64,000 bases of DNA from Crocodylus rhombifer (GCA_038503035.1 JAVSML010000985.1:379372-443371), one strand, 5' to 3'. Positions 1-12,345 are shown, counted from the first letter of the stretch. Program-made: numbers and translations. The notes: generated by a model from the letters alone, not told the origin.

Positions 1-404
1 CTTCTATACTGTTACAGGTTTACCCTCATTGCCAGTCACTGAGACCAGGTCTGTAAGTGGAAGGTCAGTTCTGAGATGAGCTAAGTTTAAATTGGGTGGC
101 CATTTTTAATCCAATTTAACCTCCCTAAATGTTTGTACTTAGCCAGAGTGACACTGTGCATAATGTAACACTGTTTAGAGTTCTGCAATGCGGATGCAAA
201 CAGATGAGTATGAATGCAAGAAGCCGACAGTGGATGCAAGTAAATCAAGGGCCCATAAAGTATAGAGACCATGCAAAGAGTTTGCTCACAAGCTTTTGTA
301 GGAATCTGAGTGCACTATCTGGATGTCTGCGTTCATCAACATAGTTCTGGGGCACTCCTAAATCTTTACTGTACCTGTCATTGCAATGCTTGTGTGAGAT
401 GGGA
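1..404. other. Unremarkable non-coding sequence
   Basis: No domain, repeat family or splice-bounded open frame was recognised. Short open frames here look random. Confidence 0.5.
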
Positions 405-556
405 GGGTTTGATCATCCCCATTTTGCATGTTGAAAACTGAGGCATAGAGAGAGTAAGTAACCCTTCTAATGCCCCACAAGAAGATTTGTGGCAGTCCTA
501 GAAACTGAATTAAGGTGTTCTCAGTCCCAGCCAACACTTTAACCATTGGGCTGTCC
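405..556 (-). repeat. MIR/CORE-SINE-like relic
   Basis: Read on the minus strand this has the order of a tRNA-derived amniote SINE. On the plus strand one sees, in turn, a segment like ATCCCCATTTTGCA, an ACTGAGGCATAGAGAG stretch, a diverged GTGGCAG-type segment, and finally AACCATTGGGCTGTCC, which mirrors the tRNA-like head. Divergence is high, so this is an old copy. Family assignment is from memory of the consensus. Confidence 0.6.
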
Positions 557-2552
557 TTTTTCCAGCTTTCTACTCTGAAATCATCTCTAAAGTAAATAAT
601 TATCTTTAATTAAGAAGGCAAATGCAAGTGTTCTGCAACTTTTATCTCTATTTGCACTTCATTGAGAAAGTCTATTATGACTGGGGGAGTGCTTCCTTCT
701 TGTGTTTTTGCATTCTGATCACACCCCAAGGAGCACATCTCCAACTAAATTAACCTCAGAGGAGTTCCTTTGCTGGCTCATGCTTCAGGCTTTACAATGG
801 AAGCTGCAGTTTATTGCGCTGTGCTAAAAGTTTTCCCTTTCCAGCACTTAGCATGAATTTCCTTTGTAATCTCAGTATGACAGAAAGGGAAGGTCTTTAT
901 CCATGCCCACATCAATTGGAAGGAGAGGTGATATTTTGATGGCGAGATGTAGCATTAGATCCATTGTAGAATTTTGTCAACAGGTCTGTAAAGACCCCAG
1001 TGCCACCAGCTCTCCTGTGCAGGCTGGGGAACGTAGACAGAGGGGCCTGCCATGCAGAACAAGTCACAGGATCAGGGCCAAAACTACACTTCCTGGTAAT
1101 AAAGGGGTTCTGCCAACCCTCAACTTCATTAGAAATCCAGGCTGCAGATGCTGGGGTTTCTAGCTAACATTGAATCATTGATTAATCCTTTCAGCCTGAA
1201 ACCTACCAAGCTGACTCATCATCAATTATACTTGCCAGAAGCCAGATGCTCAGTATCAAATAGGGACTACAGGGTGAGCTCAAATAAGTGAATGGAGGGT
1301 TATTTTTGTCATTACTGGAAGCAGGGCTGGGCCATGCAATGAGTGCAGATCTAGCACAATACAAAAGCAAAGTGCCAGAGTGGCAACTCTTCTAGAGTAA
1401 AAGCTGAGCCCTGCTTTCTGTGTTAGGGTCAACTGTCTCACAGCTCTGAAATGTGCATGTGCATTCCAAATTGTTCTGGAATTTGCCATGTCTCACCGGC
1501 ATGTTGGATCACGGTTATCCAGATTTGGGGTCATAAGAGATTTTTCAGATATAATTGCCCCTCGGCCCCTCCCCCCACCACACTCCACTAGTCTAATCTT
1601 TCCTCCTCCCTCTATTTTATGAATATGATCCTCCCCCCAAAATTCCTCCTCCATGTCTTCCTTATGAGAGGTACAGGAGCTCACTGTCCCCAAGCTGATC
1701 CCCAGTCTGAGAAAGAGCATAGCCTTGTTAAAGAGATACGCCATTGACACTGCCGGCTCAAGGAAGAACAGAGATGAGAGCCATGGGGTAAGTTTCAGCT
1801 TTGTTCCTGAAATGTATCCACGTCCATAAGCTACTTCATTATCCCATTCAAAACATACCCCCACCCCCAGAAAAAGAGAAGTTAAGGCAATGCTTGCATA
1901 AACTGCTGAAACCAGGGAATAATATTTTAATCAATGATATTCTCCACCACTGCCACCCAGTTTCAGCTTCCTTCTGTCCTCTCTGAGCAGTGTGTCTCTA
2001 ACACGCACATGCTAGCAGTCTGCCCTGACATTCCTCTGCGTTTTCAGATTTTCATGGGCCCACATTCTGGAAGTCATGAGGTCTTCAGGTATCTCTTAGA
2101 AACATTTTTAGAGCACATAATATTTACCTAGCTTCTTTCCCAGGGGTTCTGTAGACGTGGGCATGTCCCAGTGGAAATTGAAAGCAAATCCAGAGTGTGT
2201 ACAAGGGAAATGAAGCTTTGGCCAATTTTTCTAAAACAAAGAAAAAGCAGGAACTGCAATTCCCTGTAAGTAAATAATTTCTTATTCAAAGAGCATAGCA
2301 AGCCACAGCACAATTTGTATGCTTTTTTAAAGTTAAAGGTGGGTGAAAGGTCATTTCAGGACCTCCATGGACAATAGGGGAACTAAAAAGCTAAGGGCTT
2401 ACTCCTGACCTCAGTCACTTTGCTGACTTCAGCAGGTGTGAGACTAATAAAGCTCATCCTAATTCTTAAAAGTAAGCTTTGCAGTCGCATAGGTTTATAT
2501 GAGCTAAAATGCTTAATTGGCAAGTAGTAGAGTCTGCCTTCATGGTATAGAT
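557..2552. other. Unique-looking AT-rich sequence, no gene recognised
   Basis: No repeat family recognised. A purine-rich stretch near 1496-1664 (minus) and a stretch at about 1674-1786 (plus) both show open frames beside splice-like signals. They sit next to each other on opposite strands and the first is low-complexity, so I do not call either an exon. Confidence 0.4.
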
Positions 2553-2880
2553 CAGTGGTTCTCAACCTTTTTTAGGCTCAAGCTGCTCCTTGGTAGACTC
2601 AAGGCACCCTTCAGAAAATGCCAGTTGTTAGTTTTCACTCATTTTTTGACTGTGGAAAAATAACATGAATTTTTTCTGTTGTAGAGAACTCAGAGGCTGC
2701 AGCTGGTAAGCATACTTTTAATACCATAGATTCCTATTTGAAATCTCTAGGTTTATTTTATGAATCATGTTTGGACAGCTAATACCACTAAAATTATGTA
2801 GCACCCTGTGATGCCCTTGAAAGGATCAAACCTGCAACTCAGTGCTGTAGACATTGTGTAAATGTAATGGGCAGAAAGAT
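2553..2880 (+). mobile_element. hAT-type DNA transposon, one end only
   Basis: The segment begins with CAGTGGTTCTCAACCTTTTT, the terminal motif typical of hAT/Charlie-like elements, and continues with sequence about lines of poorly protected GCACCC repeats (CAAGGCACCC, TAGCACCCTG). No matching inverted end (GGTTGAGAACCACTG) is found downstream, so only one end is preserved, or the element has been truncated. No transposase coding is visible. Confidence 0.55.
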
Positions 2881-4093
2881 CCTAACTGCATCTCCCAGTA
2901 CTAGTTAAAATAGTTCTGTCAGGGAGAACCGGAGGCTTCCTCTCTAGAAGGCATGCTCCTAGCAATCTTAAACTTACACTGTGGATAACAGAAGCCTTAT
3001 CTTCATTGTATTTCTCAAATAACAAAAAGGTGCTTTTTCATCCCTCCCCCCAGCAGCAATATTGGTATCTAAAAAAAAAAAAAAAAAAAAGCCCAGTACA
3101 ACAGACTGTAGCCCTAAATTTCTAACCAGACCAGACCCCTTTAGTCATCTGAAGGGCTTGCCCATGCCTGCAGCTTACACAAACTATGGGAGATTTGGGC
3201 ATACAAACAACGTAACTCTGCTCTCACGTAACACCAGTTCTACTAGTGAAGCTCCAGTTACATACTATACGAACCAGAATCAGCCCCAAAGATTGTTTCC
3301 AGATAAGTCACTCAGGAAAGAAAGGCTCAGATAGGTGGGTAAACTGCAAAGAATGAATAACCTTTTGTACAAATGAAGCACATTGAGGTTCCTCTTGTAG
3401 CATAAAAATTCTTCATTTCACGTATCAGTTTACACTGGGCCCATCCCAGCTCTCAAAACAATACACTTTCTAACAGTGTCCTGAGTTTGAAATATCATTC
3501 AAACCTTTAATACCGTGTACAACAGAAGGAACATTTTTGGTGATTCCACTGTAGTTTTCAAAATCAATTCCAAGCAGCTCAGTGCTTTTCCAGGTATTAA
3601 AATTCCCAGCAATAAAAAATAATGCAGAATATTATATAAGATGCTTTTCATTCTACTGTATAGCATTCTCTTACCATTAGAGTTACTTCTACCTACGCAC
3701 TGTTGTAATAACAATAATGCCTTTCTCCCTCAGTCAGTCTCTGTTGATCTTTATTATATTTAATATTGAAGACAGCGGTCAGATTGTTCATGGTGTGTAA
3801 CTTTCAGTGGGAGAATTGGGATATAATGCCAGAGAGATTAGATCCGTATGTATGGATATAGTTGCTACTTTTGGCCCAAATGGTTAGCTAATATTTGGTA
3901 CCTTACAGGCTCACACCTCTGTGAAGCAGAGAAATTGATGGTATGAGTTATTCCTTGATGCAATCTGGGTTATTTACAAATAGTGTATGCAGAATGGTGT
4001 TTCTGTGAGTACCTTAAAGGTAACAGAAGCAGACAATTTTCTGGTTCAGAAATCCCCAAGCCACCCTTCCAGCCAGTTCTGTGCCCAAGAGAT
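2881..4093. other. Unique-looking sequence with an A20 tract
   Basis: Nothing recognised except a run of 20 A at 3071-3090. The tract could be the tail of a very old retroposed copy, but no body sequence was identified upstream. Confidence 0.4.
3071..3090. repeat. A20 homopolymer
   Basis: Twenty consecutive A. An apparent poly-lysine open frame crossing it is an artefact of the tract. Confidence 0.95.
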
Positions 4094-4144
4094 TCTCTCT
4101 CTCCCTCCCTCCCTCTCTCTCTCTCTCTCTCTCTGTCTGTCTGT
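4094..4144. repeat. CT-rich microsatellite
   Basis: Mixed CTCC, CT and CTGT repeats: a pyrimidine-only tract of about 50 bases. Confidence 0.95.
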
Positions 4145-4976
4145 CCCCACTTAAACTTATGCTTATGTGTCTATAACTTCCTGCCTCTAATATACCCCTC
4201 CCCCCATGTTTGCAGTATAGGAAGTTCTTATTTATTTGATTTGTGAAGTTTTGTTCAAGCCTTTCAATACAAACCAGTTTTCTTGAAGCAATTGCTTTTA
4301 TTGTCTCCAGGTATCTTACTATATGAATGGGCTCATTGTTGCTTCTATTTAGCTTGAAACAAAGGTTGCTTCTGTAATCACATCTGTGATTGTTTTTGAA
4401 TCAGGGACTTATTTGATGGCCGCTACTAACATTTTCAGATATAATATGACAAGTTGTTTTGTGCTGAGGATACGTCAGGTGGTCTCCACATGTTCTCTTC
4501 TCTAACCCTGCCATCACTGTGCTGCCAAATTGGGCTGTGGATATAATGTTTTGGGGGAGAAAGTCTCTCTTGGGAAAACTCCTATTAGACCTTTCAATAA
4601 AGGGAAAAGCCAGAGTAGAAAGAGGCAATCTTGACCCTTGCAGCTTATATACACAGGGAAATGTAGGCAGGTTGATCCAAGTTAACTAAAGGTATGACCT
4701 TTAAAGCAGGTTAATTGAACTAGAATGAATTCCTATACAGGTATTTTTGTTCAGAATTAAAGTGCCTTTAATTTGATTCAATATGATTTGCTTCCAAGGG
4801 GGTCTTAAACCAGATTAAGAGCACTGTAATCTGGATAAAAAAATATCCATGCAGGCTTTCAACCTGGTTTTGTAGACCCACTTTAAAAGCTATCACATGG
4901 TAAAAAGCTCCAACCAGCTATAAAGTTAGAACTTGAAAATATGCATTAGATTTCTAGCTTATGTTATCCAGCTTTA
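4145..4976. other. AT-rich non-coding sequence
   Basis: Bases 4690-4880 contain TTAAACCAGATTAAG-type words that recall the ends of the GC-rich TIR elements at 28.3 and 38.7 kb, but I could not align the ends. Confidence 0.35.
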
Positions 4977-5410
4977 ATGTGCACCTGTAGCAGGATCTCC
5001 TCTGTGGCTGGGAGCCCATCAGTTGACAGGTCTCCCAGCCACAGGGTTTTAACCCCTGAACCCTGGAGATTCTGGCTGACATGATCCTCAAGGCTTGGGG
5101 GTGTTTGAAACCCCCAAGCCCGCACAGGGCTTTTAATCCCAGCTGCACTTCATCCACAGCAAGGACTGAGAGTCCCTACAGCTGCTGGGACTCTCAGTCC
5201 CAGGTGCATGTGGGCCCTGCAGCTGGGAGCCCCCTGTTTCTTGCCAATGCAGGGGGAGCCAAGGATTTAGCTCCCCCTGCACCAGCAATAAGGTGGGATT
5301 GGATTGAATGCATGATCCCACAATTGTTCCTCTTGCTATGCACATATGGCATGGGGTGATTTGTGTGGATTGCACATTAGATCCAATTGTGCATGTGTAG
5401 AAGGGGCTTG
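4977..5410 (+). mobile_element. GC-rich non-autonomous DNA element, family 2
   Basis: A GC-rich body with internal inverted copies of GGCTGGGAG / CTCCCAGCC is followed by a tail reading GCAATAAGGTGGGATTGGAT and ending near GTGTAGAAGGGGCTT. The same tail, diverged, is at about 46160-46290, where it follows a different GC-rich body. Shared tail plus variable GC-rich body suggests a non-autonomous DNA transposon. The left end is not defined and no target duplication was found. Confidence 0.5.
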
Positions 5411-6618
5411 AGTGTTCCCTGTTGGACAGGCTCTTGTACAGCTGTAGAAATATGTGGTTTATTCTCATTTTTTCTCTGTGCTAGCCTTGTGAATACTACC
5501 CAATAAATATCATTGCCATAATCCTTCTTGACAGCCTTGTGTTTCAAGGGAATTCATTCCTGGCATGTCTCTGCAGGATAGGTTACCCATTCTCATCCAT
5601 TACAGGAAGATCTGTTAGTTCTCCTAAGACAAGACAAACTGGAGAATGTTTTTGATTCATGGGCTCAGCATCTGAGGGACATCCCTGTTGTTAGATTAAG
5701 CTGAATCAACAGCAGTTGCAGCAAACCTTGCAGGTCGATTGAAGGTTGTGTCAGAATGGCCCCCATTTGAAGTCAAGAGGCATTTGGGAAAGAAGTTTGT
5801 GACAAAAGGAAAACAAGCAAAAAATAAAAGAAAAAGTAGAGTTATGCAGCAAGGCAAGCCAAACAGCATCTAGGAAAGCAGCACTGAAGCAAGAAGTACA
5901 TCTTCATCCTTAGGCTCCAGCTAAGGGTGCTAATGTAGGTTACAGCCTTGAACCTGTCGATATGAATATGCTTAACTCGAAGCACATGAATAGTTCCATT
6001 GCAATCACATGCTTTAAGATAGGCACATCCATAAGTCTTTTAACGGAGAGGGTCTGACTGCATTGTAGAGAAATGGGTAGGAAACTTACAGGACTTAAGG
6101 ACAACTGTAGATGTCCAGTCTTACAAAAGAAAATGGGAGGCTAGATTCTTAACTGGTTCAAGTCTGGTGAGGCTCTATTGCAATTAAAGCAGCTGCTTTG
6201 ATTTGTGCTACATATTGCTAGCATCTCAGAGATTGGGGACCTTTATGCAGTATGTCTGGACTAACCTTTTGTTGCTCTTTATGTAATTTCTATTAGGCCT
6301 GAAATACAAGTTTAAGTCTTTCAGACTGCTCTGCCTGGGTGAGGAAATGCTGTGGCATGTCAGGAAGCGAGCGGCAGGTATCCTCTGTGCTTGAGGCAGC
6401 TACGCAGAAGGGATCAAGAATCACTGGGGGTTTACACCAGTGAATTGTTAGGGCTGGTAGTGACAGCGAAGTGAACCAAGACAGTGGCTGTGGAAGCACA
6501 GCAAGATCAGTGTCTAATAGAATAAGCTCAGAGCCATTTGGAGGGACTGAATGAAATTAGTTTATGTTAGGATTATAAATAGAGATGGAACGGTAGTATC
6601 TGAAAGCAGTCTGAAACC
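5411..6618. other. No recognised feature
   Basis: Moderately AT-rich sequence. Nothing recognised on either strand. Confidence 0.4.
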
Positions 6619-6690
6619 AGGGCTCATTGTGCTAGGTGCTACATGTAGTCCAAGATGGTCCCTGCCCTAAAAGCATACTATCTAAATAAA
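6619..6690 (-). repeat. L2-like relic
   Basis: The plus strand reads GGGCTCATTGTGCTAGGTGC, then a GGTCCCTGCCCTAAAAGC stretch. This is the reverse complement of the L2-type tail (GCAAGAACTGTGTC then CAGCACCTAGCACAATG) seen directly at 18042-18130. Confidence 0.55.
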
Positions 6691-6899
6691 CAAGATGAAC
6701 AGGAGGGCTAAAGGTGAGATTACTCATTGCAATTAGCTCTTGCTCAAAGTGCTTAAAACTTGAAAGCTTGCATGTTCAGCCTTGTTAACTTGTGCTAAGT
6801 GCCCTTTAGGCATCTTAAACTGATGCCACTGCAGGGGAGGATTATCATTGATTGATGTTAACTGCCTAGTTTAAATGAAACTTCTGAGCAACCCACTGA

Positions 6900-7590
6900 T
6901 ATAAAATGACCAGTTTGGGGTCCTCCAGCATCCCAGGCTGCTGCACTATTCCCAGCCTTTAACACTCTCCTGGTCCAAGGACAAAATTTCCACCTTCTTG
7001 AACTCTACTACAGGCCCAGGAGGGAACTGCAGAGGGCTAGGGGGCTGCTTAGCAGCCCCCCCCCCCAGCATTGTGGATGGCATGCTTCCTCCCCCTCTGA
7101 AAAACTGCAGCCACCCAACTGCTGTGAGGGCAGATACTGTCCCTTTAAACTTGAAGCAGCTGCTGGGAAGATCACAAGAGAGGTGTTGAGCTCTGTTCCC
7201 TGGTGGGGGTGATAGCCAGCAAGCTGTGTGGGGGCTCAGGTCACCAGCCACAGTTACACCCTTGAAGCCCACTACCAGGAGTTGCCTCCAGCTTCCCCAG
7301 AGGGGATGGGGAGCTTGAGGTCTGGCTGCAATGGCTGGCTGGCATGTAACCAGCCAGCAGCCTGGATTGCCAAAGGTTTGGGGTGCTAGAAGTAACTCTG
7401 CAGCCCCCACCAGGGCAGAACTGGGAACAAGCTCCTCAGTCCCCCTTACTTCTCTCCCCACCTGACAGCCCACCCTGTAGCCTATGTTGGCCTGCCTCTG
7501 CCTCAAGGCAAGTGACTGGCTGCATGGGGGAAGGGGGAAGGGGGAGGGTGCTCAGGTAGGGGGCCCCCAGGTCCCAGCCCTCTGCTACCA
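6900..7590. other. GC-rich, CpG-poor block, probably transposon interior
   Basis: An abrupt rise in GC with poly-C and poly-G runs, several short inverted words (CTGGCTGGCATG / AACCAGCCAGCAG) and almost no CpG. The composition matches the interiors of the TIR elements at 28.3 and 38.7 kb and the array at 51 kb. The lack of CpG argues against a promoter island. The 186-codon open frame on the minus strand here has the composition expected by chance in GC-rich DNA. Confidence 0.35.
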
Positions 7591-9556
7591 CAGACAATTC
7601 ATTGAAACAAATGAAAGTCTAGAGTCTTTATTTTTTAGCTCTCTTGTTTTAACTTCAATCAAATAAAAATGCTTTTAAAGAGCTAACTTTTCCATAAAAC
7701 CCTCCATGCTTAATATCCATGTTTTTCTACCTCCTGGCATGCTGCTTCATACTGCTCCATTCCAAGACACGCTGTTCTTCATCCCCTCCCCAGAACAGGG
7801 AGACCCCAGGCACTGAGGCTCAGATGTGCCCCTACTTGCCACTTGTCTAACAGTGAGTCTAAGCAGGGCATGTAGAAAGGGTATTAACCCTTAATGTGCC
7901 ACTGGTCATTAGCTTGTGATAACTTTAGCACCATCTAACATTCCTTACAGTTAACACTTGCAGACTTGAACATATAATCTCAGCCTAAGGGACCTTTCTA
8001 AGGTTAGTGGCAGGAGCAAGAACAGACTGCAGGACTAAGTGCTTTATTGGTACCTGGCCAATCAAACCACTTTGCATCTCTACAGTGTTACTCCCTGTGA
8101 AACAAGGTTAGAGAACAAGAAGAAGCTGTCCTGTATCTACCAGACAATTAGACATCTTGGACCAACAGCATGCCTCCGTTGAGTCTAGCAACTGGCTAAA
8201 GACTGACCATTGGTTCTGAAATAGCATAGATTTGCAAACTCTTCCTAGCAATAAATCTGCCTTTCAGATTTGGCTAGATTTACATGCCAGGTGTATACTA
8301 GGAGAACCACTGCTATTCAGGAAAGCTACCCATCATTCCTTCCTAAGTCAGGAATTTAGAAAATTATCACTTCCTTATTTGTGGCCTGTATCACCAATAT
8401 TCTGTGTTGTCTGCCTTTCACTGGTGATGACTCAGCTTGTTACTTCAGTATAGTACATCCCAGCAACATCAGATTACAAGAAAATAACAAAGGCAGGAAA
8501 CAGAATGAAGTAGAACAGCTCCTAACCTCTGAAGGGTTACCTATCACAGCTGTGCAAATGAAGAGGGTTTAGAAACACTAATGTCAGAAAGTGTTTTCTG
8601 GAGGTTCCTTGCAGACCATTGCAGAGGAAAAGCAAGGAAGTAATGGAAAGAGTGAGTGAATACCGTGAAGGGGAGATGAAGAAAGGGTAGTCCCAGAGGA
8701 GTAAATTAATAAACTCATACTGTCACAGCTTCTTTAAAAACACAAATAGACATTTATGGTAAACAACCGATATAATGGACTCCCATGGGGAACACACATC
8801 ATTGCTGTGCAATTCCAATTGGCCCAACCATTGCTAATTTTTCAGAATCAGATCCTAAGCAGTGACTGGAAATGTTTTATGTCAAACAAACTTTTCTGTC
8901 ATAAAATATGGCTAATGGCTAAGCGTGGACAAAGAGAATAGTTACATGGCCTTTTGTTTTGCTGTGTCTGTGAGCTTGCCTCTTTCTTCAGCCATTCTTG
9001 CTCTCCATCCAGTTCTAATGAAGAGGAAAAAAAACCTTCTTAGAAAGATTGCAAATATAGACATAATTGCTCCAGTGGCAGGATCTGCATTGGTCTCAGG
9101 AGTGATCATCTGGTGGTTTAACTGATTGTGCAAAATTAACATACTGCCTAGCAAAATAACCTTAAAGTGAAGCAGAGAGCATTTGTTTTCAGAAAAGTCA
9201 AACGGTGCCTAGCATAATAATGTTCACTTGTCCAGGGCAGCCACAGTATAAATACGAATTTATACAGCCAGGACTGGAAAAGTGTTGTGAAAGGTGTGAT
9301 TGCTGTAATTTACTTTTCAGGTCAATGTGGCCTTTCCAAAAGAGACAATATACTTACATATGTGTTACATGTATCTATGGCGCTATAAGAAAATAACCTA
9401 CAGTTGGGGGCCAGGCAGTCTGTTGTACTTACCTTGCCATTTTCCATAGGGATTTTAAAATGTTTTATTAAAGCTCAGAAAAAAACCTTGAGAGCAGTCC
9501 CCTGGAAACGAGTACACATATTTTACACACATGTGAAATGAGGGAAAGAAAGGAGG
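7591..9556. other. No recognised feature
   Basis: AT-rich. Short open frames near 8.2-8.6 and 8.9-9.4 kb carry no recognisable domain and no convincing splice borders. Confidence 0.4.
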
Positions 9557-9740
9557 GCTGCTCCACTGCTTATGGCACTCATCTGTGACTTGAGAGACCT
9601 GAGTATGATTCCCTGGTCCATCACAGACTTTCAGTACTGCGGTGGTGATATTAGTTCTACCCTGCCATATCTGGTGTTTTGAGGATAAACCTATTAAAGG
9701 TTGTGAGGTGCTCAGATATCATGGGAACAGAGCCATAAAA
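9557..9740 (+). repeat. tRNA-derived SINE (CORE-SINE-like)
   Basis: The order is a tRNA-like head (TATGGCACTCATCTGTGACT), a box-B-like ending (TGAGTATGATTCCCTGGTCC), and a distal tail (GGTTGTGAGGTGCTCAGATA). This is the layout of the widespread sauropsid tRNA SINE. The middle is shortened relative to what I remember of the consensus. Confidence 0.65.
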
Positions 9741-9842
9741 GAGGTTAAATAGTTTTCCCAAGGGCACTGCGTGACTCACTAATCACAGAACCCAGCAATT
9801 CTGACTTGTCACCTGATCGAAGCAGCAGACCTCCCTGCTGCC
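9741..9842 (-). repeat. SINE head, opposite orientation
   Basis: Immediately after the plus-strand SINE, the plus strand reads like the reverse complement of a SINE (TTTTCCCAAGGGCACTGCGT, then CAGAACCCAGCAATTCTGAC). Two SINE copies thus abut tail to tail. Confidence 0.55.
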
Positions 9843-10039
9843 CAAACAGAAATTTCTGTTTCTTTCCCACAGACTATTTTCCTTTTCAGAGTGTCTTCTT
9901 GGAAGCACTCGATCTGCTGGTTCCCTGTGTTTTCAGTTTGAATGGAAGTATCAGGATTTCAGTGCTCTTGTCCAGCTCCCTTTAAACAAATATTCAGCTC
10001 TGAAAATTTCAGCCAAAAGCTTCACGGAGTAGACTATAT

Positions 10040-10160
10040 TCTCACCTGATGTAAATCAGTATAGTCCCATTGACTTCAGCAGCATGGCATGAAGCAGAGC
10101 ACCTGGCTCATTAACTTCAGCTGGAACTAGACTGATTTATACCAGCTGGGGTTGGGGGCA
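10040..10160. repeat. Ancient interspersed repeat with inverted symmetry
   Basis: GATGTAAATCAGTATAGTCC followed by CATTGACTTCAGCAGCATGG, and later ACTGATTTATACCAGCTGG. The first and last parts are imperfect inverted copies. I recall this motif as common in reptile genomes but cannot name the family. Confidence 0.4.
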
Positions 10161-11576
10161 TATATGTTTTGATGGCCTTATTCTGTGTGCCTTGGGATGT
10201 TGCACCCATTCTGGCACCGTGGCATGTTTAAATCTTGAGAGGTATCATTTAGGCTAATTGATGCTGCAAAATGGGGTATGGTAGTGATTCTCTCTATGCA
10301 TAGATAAGCCACAGATACATAACAAGTAAACAACCTGGGCCTCAACTTGTCTACTAGGTTCAAGTGGTCGCAGGGGGATGACTATCAGACTGGGCCTTAG
10401 CAGTTTGGTCCATCTGTTTGTATGGTCAGTGGATTTTTTTGCTCCCTGGATGCACAGACAATTTTGAAAATTCTGCTCTGGTTAGAGCAGGATCACACTT
10501 ATTTGTGTGACTTCTATGCAAGTAAGAACTGAAATAGGGGAACGGGGAGCAGAGCAGGTGAAAGGTGCTCTACAGCTAAGCAGTAGCTGAAAACTGATTC
10601 TGTCTCTTCTTGCAGTGCATCAGAATTGCATCATGGGTGCTGAAAGACGAGAAAAGCAGAACCTTCTGTTCAGTTTGTGCCCTGGTTTCATTTATGTACT
10701 AGAATTAACTTTTGGTGAATGACATGACATTTTCAGAGAAGGATAAGGCACTAATAGCATTACCAGCGAGTGGTATTCAGCTGGTCGATTGTCTGTTGAG
10801 TTGTTGGAATGTCAAAGGATTATCTGCAGGCATAAGCAGTCCCCATGACTATTGGCTCAAGGAAGATGTTCAGGGCTCCTGCACTAAACAGCTATGGATG
10901 TTGTTCCTTGCTTACCTCGTTTCATAGACTCTGCCTAGCCCACTTGTTCAGGGGCATGCTCTTACAGGGAGGTTCTTCCCCAGCAAAGTAGGCATTAGCT
11001 GATCTTAACTCATGTTCAGTCACCCAAGGCTAACTGTCAAATGGTCCATATGGCCTGAGTCCACATCTGACAACTTCAAACTGGAGCTTAGCCAGGAAGG
11101 AGAAAGGGGCTGCTTCCCCAAAATGGCTATGGTGGGGGTGGAAAGGGAAAGGAACTGCTACTTTAAAAGTTGTGCCCTGCTTCATCCTGACTATTCTTCA
11201 AAGAGCACAGGGTGACCCTACAAAACCCAGAAGCCAGCTAAATGTCTTAGTTCACCAGTAAGTATTTGGGTGTGTGCTATTTCTGTAAACAATCGTTGGC
11301 CTTACCAAGTGGTGAAGGAGGATGTGAACACAGCATGTTTACACTAGTGGAATTGATCTTGGTTTTGTACAATTCAGCTGGCAGGGACAATGGTAAATAG
11401 CCTCTGCACTGAGCATGCAGCTATCTGGGAATAAAACATATGACAAGTACAGGAATGTAATTTATATCAGCATAAAGGTACTGCATCCTGTGAGAAATAC
11501 AAAAAAGGTGTCTTTTTATGCCTGCAGATAAGGTGCTAAAAAAGAATCATGGCTGAGTAATAAGTAGGAACCTCAC
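10161..11576. other. No recognised feature
   Basis: Moderately AT-rich unique-looking sequence. No supported exon or repeat. Confidence 0.4.
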
Positions 11577-11668
11577 CTCCCACAACAGATGGGTCCAGGG
11601 CTGCTGGTTTTATGTCTGAGCTGCTGCCCTTGCCTCCAACAGGAAGCAAATCAATAAATGTCATTTGC
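11577..11668 (-). CDS. Candidate exon (unidentified protein), low confidence
   Basis: Minus strand: an acceptor-like AACAATATCAG precedes 92 bases that are open in one frame (30 codons, reading ...MTFIDLLPVGGKGSSSDIKP...) and end at GTGGGAG followed by the donor-like GTGAGG. Codons are more GC-rich than the flanks. I do not recognise the protein. The segment is 118 bases from a hAT transposase remnant on the other strand, so it could also be transposon sequence, or chance. No partner exon with matching phase was established. Confidence 0.25.
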
Positions 11669-11785
11669 CTGATATTGTTAGCAATTTGGAGACTTCTGAA
11701 TAGTCGGAACTTAAGTCTTTTCCCATGCTCAACTTTGGATAAATGAGCCATTTTTTTCTGTTCATCCTGGCTTGTTGATTGTTCA

Positions 11786-12345
11786 GTGACTTATTCAGGT
11801 GCTAATGAGAGTATGTTATGTTGCTTCTGTTGTATGGCTTTTAGGGACCACCTACCTGTGACAAAGCGCATAAATGACGCTCATACACAGGCTGGATTGT
11901 CTAACTGGATAGAGGCTTCAGATGAATTTGAGAGGCACCAAGATTCCTGGTGTTGCCACAAAACAGTTGAAATTCTTTGGAAGACCACAAAGAATGTCAG
12001 TGGCGTGTTTAATTTTCAGTACTCACAGAAAACAGAAGAAAACAAGAAGATCCTAATGAATATACTCTGTAGTATATGTGATTGTGCCAGACAGAGATTT
12101 GTACTGTGAGGCCATTCTAACTGAGCAAGCTAAAAATAAGTCCTTATATGGGGACATAGACTACAACTTTATTGACCCATTTTGTCTGTAGGCAGAGTTT
12201 AATCCTGGTATTTCAAAGTGGCTGAACAAGATTCAAGCAATATTCACTGGCCCAGTTATTCAAAGTTAGATAATGGAAATCATAGGTCTTAACATGGTGA
12301 GGCACATTCCTGGGGAAAATTTCTGGACAGTGCTTTACAGTCAGA
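11786..12345 (+). pseudogene. hAT transposase remnant, TTF zinc finger part
   Basis: The open frame at 11786-12109 (107 codons) has the hallmarks of the TTF-type zinc finger and following linker of hAT transposases of the ZMYM1-like group: a CCFCC cluster, GLSNW, an F..H..S..HK histidine motif, then KTEENKKILMNIL and a degraded ARQ where the family has LARQGLALRG. After a frame change and stops, similarity resumes with a KWLNKIQ-like stretch and a stop replacing a residue in the PVIQS*IMEIIG region, up to a FWTVL segment. This is therefore the N-terminal part of a dead transposase. It could alternatively be a fragment of a domesticated relative, but the stops argue against function. Confidence 0.75.

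Noticed and set aside
1493..1864. 123-codon minus-strand frame with splice-like borders
   Set aside because: Its exon-like part is a purine-rich low-complexity stretch that naturally gives an E/G/K/R-rich frame, and an equally good plus-strand frame lies next to it.
3062..3334. 90-codon frame starting with a lysine run
   Set aside because: The lysines come from the A20 tract. No other support.
6946..7506. 186-codon minus-strand open frame, and possible CpG island
   Set aside because: Few CpG dinucleotides despite high GC, poly-C runs, no domain. Neither a promoter island nor a gene is supported.
9424..9440. Minus-strand donor-like AAGGTAAGTAC
   Set aside because: All frames behind it contain stops before any acceptor.
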